DNA of 64,000 nucleotides from the NCBI RefSeq assembly GCF_025630775.1, contig NZ_JAOSZE010000007.1, positions 124,001 through 188,000 on the forward strand. Reading direction: 5' to 3'. This DNA comes from Actinoplanes sp. KI2 (GTDB lineage: Bacteria; Actinomycetota; Actinomycetes; Mycobacteriales; Micromonosporaceae). The position numbers and the translations under genes are program-made. Position 1 is the first letter of the stretch, and every line of letters begins with the position of its first letter. This document shows, in pieces, positions 58,968 to 64,000 of the stretch. The notes beneath the pieces are model-generated. The model was not told the DNA's origin. It searched no databases and worked only from the letters and a program-made list of their open reading frames with translations.

Positions 58968-59855
58968 CTACGGGGCGTCCTCTTGCCGGCATTTGTCGGC
59001 GAATGCCGCGCGGGTGGCGTGCAGCGACGCCAAGAGCTGCAACCGGTCCGCGTCGGCGCTGCCCGGCTCGGCGGTCCAGATCAGCATGACCGGGCCGGGG
59101 TGGCCGGGCAGCGGATAGGTGTCCCAGTCCAGGACGATGTCGCCGACCTCCGGCACCCGGAAAGTCTTGGTGCCGCTGACCGACTCCCGTACGTCGTGGC
59201 GGGCCCACAACCGCCGGAACTCGGCGCTGCGGATGCTCAGCTCACCGACGATCGCGGTGGCGCGGGGATGGGTGGGATCGGTGGCGACGGCGGCCCGCAT
59301 CATGCCGATGTAGTCCAGGGCCTGCCGCTCCCAGTCCGGGCAGTTCCGCTTGCTGGTCGCGGTGTCGTCGAACATCAGCAGGAGCATGTTGAGCCGGTCG
59401 GGCGGGTAGTCGTCCGGGTCGCCGAGCAGCGCCTGCGCCATCGGGTTCCAGTCGAGCAGGTCGAGGTGCCGGCCGAGCACGACCGCTGGGGTGTCCATCA
59501 CCCGCAGCAGCCGCCGGGTGCTGTCCGGCACCCGTTCCGGTTCGTGGCCCATCCGGGCGGGCATCGGCCGGCGGGCGGCGTGGGCCAGCGTGAACAGGTG
59601 GCGGCGTTCCTCGTCGTCCAGGCCCAGCGCGGCGGCGAGCGCGTCGAGGACGTCGTCGGACGGGCGTACCTCCCGGCCCTGTTCCATTCGCTGGTAGTAG
59701 TCGGTGCTCAGCCCGGCCAGCAGGGCCAGTTCCTCGCGCCGCAGCCCGGTGACCTTGCGCCGGCCGCCCGGCTCCAGGCCGACGTCGTGTGGACGCAGCC
59801 GGCCACGTCGGGCACGCAGGAAATCCCCGAGCTCACGAGCGTACGGATGGGCCAT
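58968..59855 (-). CDS. XRE-family regulator with MmyB-like ligand domain
   Basis: A 295-aa regulator. The N-terminal helix-turn-helix (about 10-85: LRREELALLAGLSTDYYQRMEQGR) is followed by the MmyB-like domain (about 100-275: VLGRHLDLLDWNPMAQALLGD, NMLLLMFDD, WARHDVRE, LDWDTYPLPGHPGPVMLIWT). The second half is related to PAS-like lipid- or fatty-acid-binding folds. Such proteins often stand next to and repress an SDR gene, which matches the divergent gene at 60021. CACACT is 6-7 bases before the ATG, so the message may lack a leader. Confidence 0.9.
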   Translation of the reverse strand: MAHPYARELGDFLRARRGRLRPHDVGLEPGGRRKVTGLRREELALLAGLSTDYYQRMEQGREVRPSDDVLDALAAALGLDDEERRHLFTLAHAARRPMPARMGHEPERVPDSTRRLLRVMDTPAVVLGRHLDLLDWNPMAQALLGDPDDYPPDRLNMLLLMFDDTATSKRNCPDWERQALDYIGMMRAAVATDPTHPRATAIVGELSIRSAEFRRLWARHDVRESVSGTKTFRVPEVGDIVLDWDTYPLPGHPGPVMLIWTAEPGSADADRLQLLASLHATRAAFADKCRQEDAP

Positions 59856-60020
59856 GCCGCAAGTGTGCCGCCTCGCCGGTAACCCCAGGTAGGCCCCGCA
59901 GACCTAGGCAACCGGGAGCGACCGAACCGGCCCGGATCGGGCCTAGCGTGTCGATCCAGCGCCGACCTGGAACGCCTGCTCCAGGAGATCCGGACGCACC
60001 GACTCTTCCAGGAGCAGCAG

Positions 60021-60926
60021 ATGACCGGATGGACCGCCGAGTGCATTCCCGACCAGCACGGCCGGACCGCCGTCGTGACCGGCGCGAACTCGGGCCTCGG
60101 CCTGGTGACCGCGACCGAGTTGGCCCGCCACGGCGCTCATGTGGTGCTCGCCGTCCGCAACACCGCCGCCGGCCGGCAGGCCGCTCGTCGGATCGCGGGT
60201 GACGTCGAGGTACGCGAACTGGACCTGGCCTCCCTCGATTCGGTACGCGCGTTCGCCGCGAAGGTGGCCGCCGACCACCCGGTGATCGACCTGGTGGTGA
60301 ACAACGCGGGCGTGGTGCTGCTCGGCCCGCGCCGCATCTCCGCCGACGGCTTCGAGCTGCACTTCGGCACCAACATGCTGGGCCACTTCACGCTGACCGG
60401 CCTGCTGCTCGGCAACCTGGCCGCGGCTCGGGCGTCCCGGGTGGTCAGTCTCAGCTCGATCACCCACAAGAACGCGCACCTCGACTTCGATGACCTGATG
60501 TTCGAGCGCCGCTACCGGGCGTCTGCCGCGTACGGCAGGTCCAAGCTCGCCACCACGATCTTCGGCCTGGAGCTCGATCGCCGGCTGCGGGCCGCCGGCT
60601 CGCCGATCATCAGCGTGCTGGCACATCCCGGCCTGACCCGCACCAACTTGACCCCACGCGCCTGGGAACACCGCGGTCGGTGGGGGAAGCTGGTCGCCCG
60701 GCTCGGGCTGCTGGCCACCCAGTCGGTGGAGCAGGGCACCCTGCCGCAGTTACGCGCCGCCACGGACCCCGATGTGCGCGGCGGCCAGTTCTTCGGCCCG
60801 GCCGGACTCTGGGAGACGCGGGGCCGGGTCACCGAGGCCAGGCTCAGCCGGGAGGCGGCCGACCCGGCCGTCGGCAAGCGGCTCTGGGCGGCAGCCGAAG
60901 ACCTGACCGGCGTCCGCTACCTCTGA
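60021..60926 (+). CDS. SDR-family oxidoreductase (retinol-dehydrogenase-like)
   Basis: A 301-aa classical SDR of the broader type used on lipophilic alcohols. Landmarks are VVTGANSGLGLVTATELAR, VRNTAAG after strand 2 (NADP-type), NNAGVV, catalytic Ser in VSLSSITHK and Tyr-x3-Lys in AYGRSKLATTIF. AGGAGC lies before the ATG. It is divergent from the XRE/MmyB gene across 165 bp that hold several CCTAGG-like sequences, and its probable -10 is TAGCGT near 59943. This is the natural target of that regulator. The substrate is unknown. Confidence 0.9.
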   Translation: MTGWTAECIPDQHGRTAVVTGANSGLGLVTATELARHGAHVVLAVRNTAAGRQAARRIAGDVEVRELDLASLDSVRAFAAKVAADHPVIDLVVNNAGVVLLGPRRISADGFELHFGTNMLGHFTLTGLLLGNLAAARASRVVSLSSITHKNAHLDFDDLMFERRYRASAAYGRSKLATTIFGLELDRRLRAAGSPIISVLAHPGLTRTNLTPRAWEHRGRWGKLVARLGLLATQSVEQGTLPQLRAATDPDVRGGQFFGPAGLWETRGRVTEARLSREAADPAVGKRLWAAAEDLTGVRYL

Positions 60927-60942
60927 CCCGGCCTTGTTTGAC

Positions 60943-61788
60943 TTACTTGACCAGCGGCGCCCTCAGGTCACCCTCGGGGTCGAGGGCAATGCAGATGACC
61001 CGGCGGTCGGCGGGCCAGCCGCTCAGACCCGGATACAGGTAGGTGAAGTCCAGATTGGGGTGGTCGGTCAGGTAACGGCCGAGCAGCGGTTCGCACTCCT
61101 GCTCCGCCTGCTTCTTCACCGACTCCACGCCCGGCCACGGCCCGTCCGGCAGGTTGACGACGGCGTAGATCTCGCCCGGATGCGCGGTCGTGCACGAGAC
61201 CGGCTTCGGCGTCGGTCCGTAAAGGTCGGTCAGGCACTCGCCGACCTTGTAGTCGGTCGTGACCGTCGCCGCGGGGCCGCCGCCGACGCTGCTGCTGTTG
61301 TCGTTCGCGCTCTCCCGGGCGCCCTGGACGAAGCCGTACCCGAGAAGGCCGCAGACGAGCAGCACCCAGCAGGCGGAGACGGCCAGGCCGGCGATGGCCA
61401 GGCCGCGGCCGCGCTGCCGGCTCGTGCGGATCTGCACCAGCGCGACGATGCCGAAGGCGACGCTCAGCAGGCTCCCGCCCAGAAAGCTGGTGACCAGCGC
61501 GGCGATGGCGAAGCCGTTGGTGCCCGGGTCGGCCGGGGGCGGCGGCGGAAAACCGGGATAGCCGTACGGCGGCGGATAGCCTGGGCCGGGGTAGTAGCCG
61601 GGCGGAGGCTGGTAGCCGGCCGCTTGATAACCCGCCGGGTAGTCCGGCGCCGGGTAGCCGGATGGCGGCTGGTATGCGGGCGGCACCGGGTCGGGCGGGA
61701 CGGCCGGGATCGCCGGCGCCGTGGGAACCGGTGGGGCAGTGGGGTCCGGCGGGGGAGCCGACGCGGATGACGAGTTCTCATCGCTCAC
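60943..61788 (-). CDS. Proline-rich DUF4190/septum-formation-type membrane protein
   Basis: A 281-aa protein. Residues 1-95 are Pro/Tyr/Gly-rich with repeated GYxPxxYP units, cytoplasmic and probably disordered. Two membrane helices form the DUF4190 unit (about 98-160: GFAIAALVTSFLGGSLLSVAFG and GLAIAGLAVSACWVLLVCGLLG region). The external C-terminal part (about 185-281) resembles the septum-formation family (YKVGECLTDL, VSCTTAHPGEIYAVV, with conserved Cys). The GTG 61788 has TACCGT 7 bases upstream, hence probably leaderless. A role at the cell envelope or division site is inferred from family naming only. Confidence 0.8.
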   Translation of the reverse strand: MSDENSSSASAPPPDPTAPPVPTAPAIPAVPPDPVPPAYQPPSGYPAPDYPAGYQAAGYQPPPGYYPGPGYPPPYGYPGFPPPPPADPGTNGFAIAALVTSFLGGSLLSVAFGIVALVQIRTSRQRGRGLAIAGLAVSACWVLLVCGLLGYGFVQGARESANDNSSSVGGGPAATVTTDYKVGECLTDLYGPTPKPVSCTTAHPGEIYAVVNLPDGPWPGVESVKKQAEQECEPLLGRYLTDHPNLDFTYLYPGLSGWPADRRVICIALDPEGDLRAPLVK

Positions 61789-62056
61789 GCCCGGGACGGT
61801 ACAACAGGTCCGCGCGCCGGCCCGGCCGGCAAGGCATTCGGCGAGATCGACCCGCAATCGGGCGTCGGTGATCCCCGGCAGGCGCCGTTGCCCGAGCAGC
61901 GGCCTCATGAGCCGCAGACCGGTACGCCGGCCGCCCGGCTCCTGCCACCTGTTGAGGCGCAGCCGGTGCAAGAGGGCACGACCCGGTACGCCGAGGCATG
62001 TGTGCGCCGTAGCAGGGAACCCGATGCGGGATGGCCTGCAGGGGTGAGGAGCTCGG
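61789..62056. other. 268-bp divergent intergenic region
   Basis: It lies between the DUF4190 gene (minus) and a membrane-protein gene (plus). It holds the TACCGT -10 of the former, a 15-bp palindrome (GCCGGCC-C-GGCCGGC, 61816-61830) and the GAGGAG site of the latter. I see no gene in it. Confidence 0.5.
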
Positions 62057-63166
62057 ATGACAGACATCGAACGGCGTGGCGCGGAGATCGTCGTCGGGCT
62101 GGTGGCGACCCCGCCGGACTATCCGGCGCGGGTGACGGCGCGGCTCACCGCCGAGCTGGCCGACCGGCTCGGCGAGCGGGTGGACCCGGGCGTGCGGTGG
62201 ATCGTACGGGAAGGCTGGGGTGAGGTGGCGCCGCGCCGGGACGGCGGCGTGGAGGCGCTGCTTGACGATCTTGCGAAGCGGTGCGCCGACGACCGGTGGG
62301 ATGTCGCGGTCTGTCTGACCGACCTGCCGTTGCACACCGCGCGGGTGCCGCTGGTCGCGCATGCCTCCGCCCGGCGTCGAGCCGCCGTGGTGTCCCTGCC
62401 CGCGCTGGGACTGCGCCAGTTGCGAGGGGTCCGCGCGATCGTTCCGGATCTGGTGGGCCGGCTGCTCACCGACGTCGGCGACGAGCGGGTGCCGGCGGCC
62501 GGCTGGGCACCGGCCGAGCTGGCAAGCCGGGTTGCCGTCATCCGCCGGATGGTCGGCGGGGACGACGCCGGGGAGCTGGGCTATGTCGCCTCTCGGCTGA
62601 TCGGCCGGGCGCGGCTGCTGACGGGAATGGTCCGGGCCAATCGTCCGGGGCGCGCGCTGCTGGGCTTGTCGAAGCTGCTGGTCGGCGCGTTCGGCACGGC
62701 CGCGTTCGCGCTCACCACGAGCACGATCTGGCAGATGGGGGATGCGCTGGGCAGAATTCGCCTCGCCGTGATCATGGTGCTCGGGTTGGCCGCGCTGGTG
62801 GCGTGGCTGATCGTCGCGCACGACCTGTGGGAGAAACCGGACCGGGAGACGCCGGCCGAGCTGGCCCGATTGTTCAACCTGGGTACGATTCTCACCCTCA
62901 CCCTGGCCACCGCGGTGTCCTATGCGGTGCTGTTCGCCGGGACGGTGCTCGCCGCGGCGCTGTTGATCGATACCTCCGTGCTGGAACAGACCCTGCAGCG
63001 GCCGGCCCATGTCACCGACTACCTCACGCTCGCCTGGATCATCAGCTCGCTGGCCACCGTGGGCGGCGCGATCGGCTCCGGGCTGGAGAACGAGGAGACG
63101 GTGCGGGCCGCCGCTTACGGCTACCATCCCGAGCCCGCCGGCTGGCGCGACGAGACCGACGGGTAA
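62057..63166 (+). CDS. Four-helix membrane protein, unknown function
   Basis: A 369-aa protein. Residues about 1-195 are soluble (IVVGLVATPPDYPARVTARLTAELADRL, marked by ATPPDYPA, and VAVCLTDLPLHTARVPLVAH). Four membrane segments follow (LLGLSKLLVGAFGTAAFALT; LAVIMVLGLAALVAWLIVAH; LGTILTLTLATAVSYAVLFAG; YLTLAWIISSLATVGGAIG), then a short tail. I believe similar proteins are common in actinobacteria but cannot name a function. GAGGAGCTCGG precedes the ATG. The soluble domain could be a nucleotide- or ligand-binding fold. Confidence 0.75.
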   Translation: MTDIERRGAEIVVGLVATPPDYPARVTARLTAELADRLGERVDPGVRWIVREGWGEVAPRRDGGVEALLDDLAKRCADDRWDVAVCLTDLPLHTARVPLVAHASARRRAAVVSLPALGLRQLRGVRAIVPDLVGRLLTDVGDERVPAAGWAPAELASRVAVIRRMVGGDDAGELGYVASRLIGRARLLTGMVRANRPGRALLGLSKLLVGAFGTAAFALTTSTIWQMGDALGRIRLAVIMVLGLAALVAWLIVAHDLWEKPDRETPAELARLFNLGTILTLTLATAVSYAVLFAGTVLAAALLIDTSVLEQTLQRPAHVTDYLTLAWIISSLATVGGAIGSGLENEETVRAAAYGYHPEPAGWRDETDG

Positions 63167-63253
63167 GCCGGCCACCAGCCGCGCCAAGCGCGAGTCTTCG
63201 TCGGCCGGCCACGAGATCAGGTGGCCGAAATTTACCGTAGCCGTCGATTGCCG

Positions 63254-63277
63254 GTTTCGGGGAAATCGCGGTGGGTA
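63254..63277 (+). promoter_or_regulatory. Sigma-B/F-type promoter candidate
   Basis: GTTT (63254-63257), 15 bases, then GGGTA (63273-63277) match the general stress sigma consensus of actinobacteria (GTTT-N14-16-GGGTA). Transcription would start near 63285, 70 bases before the SRPBCC gene. Confidence 0.65.
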
Positions 63278-63354
63278 GCCGAATGAACTCAGGCACGCCC
63301 CGGGTCACGGCGCATCGGACGTGGGACAGGGGCCGATGGGATACGGAGGCCGCC

Positions 63355-64000
63355 ATGACGCAACTGGCATCCCGAGAGGCAGGGCAGGCACAACAGGACG
63401 AGGTACAGCGGCGAGGCCGGGGGCTCGGGTGGATGAGTCTCGGTTTGGGCGTGGCGCACCTGGCGGCGCCCGATACGGTCCGCCGGATCAGCGGGGTGGA
63501 CGACTCCGCGACATCCCGGACGGTGGTGCCGCTGGTCGGCGTACGGGAGCTGGTCCACGCGGCCGGACTGCTGACCAGCCCGCGAAAGGGCGTCTGGGCG
63601 TGGACCCGGGTCATGGGCGACGCGATGGATCTGACCTCGCTCGGCATGGCCATCGCCCATCGTGGCGGGCGGCGCCGGCGGCGGCTGATCGCTGTCACCG
63701 GTGCCATCGCCGGGATCACCGCGCTGGACCTGCTGACCGCCGTGCGAGCCACCCGCGTGCAAGGGAACGGCACCGCCCGCAAAGGAGGACCCATGGATTT
63801 GACGGCCACGACAACCATCCGCAAACCCGCGTCGGAGGTGTATGCATTCTGGCGCGATCTGGAGAATCTGCCGACGTTCATGGCGCATCTGGAACAGGTC
63901 CGCGGCACCGGCGACCGGATGAGCCACTGGGTCGCCGCGGCTCCGTTCGGCCGGGACGTGGAGTGGGACGCGGAGATCATCGAGGAGACGCCGGCGGAGA
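63355..64000 (+). CDS. Membrane-linked SRPBCC (polyketide cyclase/START-like) protein, partial
   Basis: The frame is open from ATG 63355 (ACGGAGG upstream) to the window edge, 215 codons. Residues about 22-145 hold short hydrophobic stretches (GWMSLGLGVAHLAAP and LIAVTGAIAGITALDLL). At about 147 an SRPBCC domain begins: MDLTATTTIRKPASEVYAFWRDLENLPTFMAHLEQV (noted only as EVYAFWRDLENLPTFM) up to IIEET. A perfect AAAGGAGG site precedes an in-frame ATG at 63793, so the SRPBCC part may also start there by itself. Such proteins are widespread stress-associated lipid- or ligand-binding proteins. The sigma-B-like promoter upstream agrees. Confidence 0.82.
   Translation, partial: MTQLASREAGQAQQDEVQRRGRGLGWMSLGLGVAHLAAPDTVRRISGVDDSATSRTVVPLVGVRELVHAAGLLTSPRKGVWAWTRVMGDAMDLTSLGMAIAHRGGRRRRRLIAVTGAIAGITALDLLTAVRATRVQGNGTARKGGPMDLTATTTIRKPASEVYAFWRDLENLPTFMAHLEQVRGTGDRMSHWVAAAPFGRDVEWDAEIIEETPAE

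Overview
The window is very GC-rich, nearly free of mobile DNA and densely coding. Leaderless ATG/GTG starts, 4-bp ATGA/GTGA gene overlaps, SARP regulators with NB-ARC and TPR domains, and Tat-exported glycoside hydrolases all point to a soil actinomycete. An Actinoplanes/Micromonospora-type genome is my best inference. I saw no tRNA, rRNA, CRISPR array, insertion sequence or phage gene. Long antisense frames exist but look like shadows of real genes.

Left part (1-6.7 kb): an IclR regulator sits between an SDR-cupin pair on the minus strand and a cupin-flavin monooxygenase pair on the plus strand. Two near-identical 15-bp palindromes bracket the iclR gene. Next come an autoregulated MerR gene and a PaaX-hydrolase pair. 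6.7-17 kb is a secreted plant-polysaccharide block: GH11 xylanase with CBM2-like domain, GH93-like Asp-box protein, large GH3 enzyme and a frameshifted Tat-exported esterase. Strong hairpins separate the first three. A phosphofructokinase follows.

17.1-23.2 kb is a three-gene operon: a carboxylate-amine ligase/ATP-grasp fusion, an AsnB-like amidotransferase and an S9 peptidase. It resembles the trio that makes small amidated peptides of the N-acetylglutaminylglutamine amide type.

24.3-31.2 kb (minus strand) is the most interesting locus: an apparently complete small RiPP (modified-peptide) cluster. Order of transcription: radical SAM/SPASM maturase, hairpin, a 24-residue precursor ending in NGNCGIC, a LanD/EpiD-type cysteine decarboxylase, an MFS exporter, a possible second coupled 24-residue ORF, and a SARP regulator.

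31.5-37.5 kb is an AraC regulator with a five-gene coupled operon (acyl-CoA dehydrogenase, two SDRs, APH-like kinase, enone/quinone reductase). Its promoter carries an exact 18-bp tandem repeat at 21-bp period. The gene content suggests 4-hydroxyacyl-CoA catabolism. 37.5-41.8 kb holds a TPR-CHAT protease and a HAF-repeat protein. 41.9-48.8 kb is a sugar-acid module: fused MalF-MalG permease, binding lipoprotein, IclR regulator, and the last two enzymes of the oxidative pentose (Weimberg-type) route to 2-oxoglutarate. It fits the xylanolytic enzymes upstream.

48.8-64 kb: a membrane Ser/Thr kinase, a two-component system in line with a GH26 mannanase, a secreted protein divergent from a truncated SARP, a large membrane protein, AraC and XRE/MmyB regulators, an SDR, a septum-formation-type protein, a four-helix membrane protein, and a partial stress-type SRPBCC protein behind a sigma-B-like promoter.
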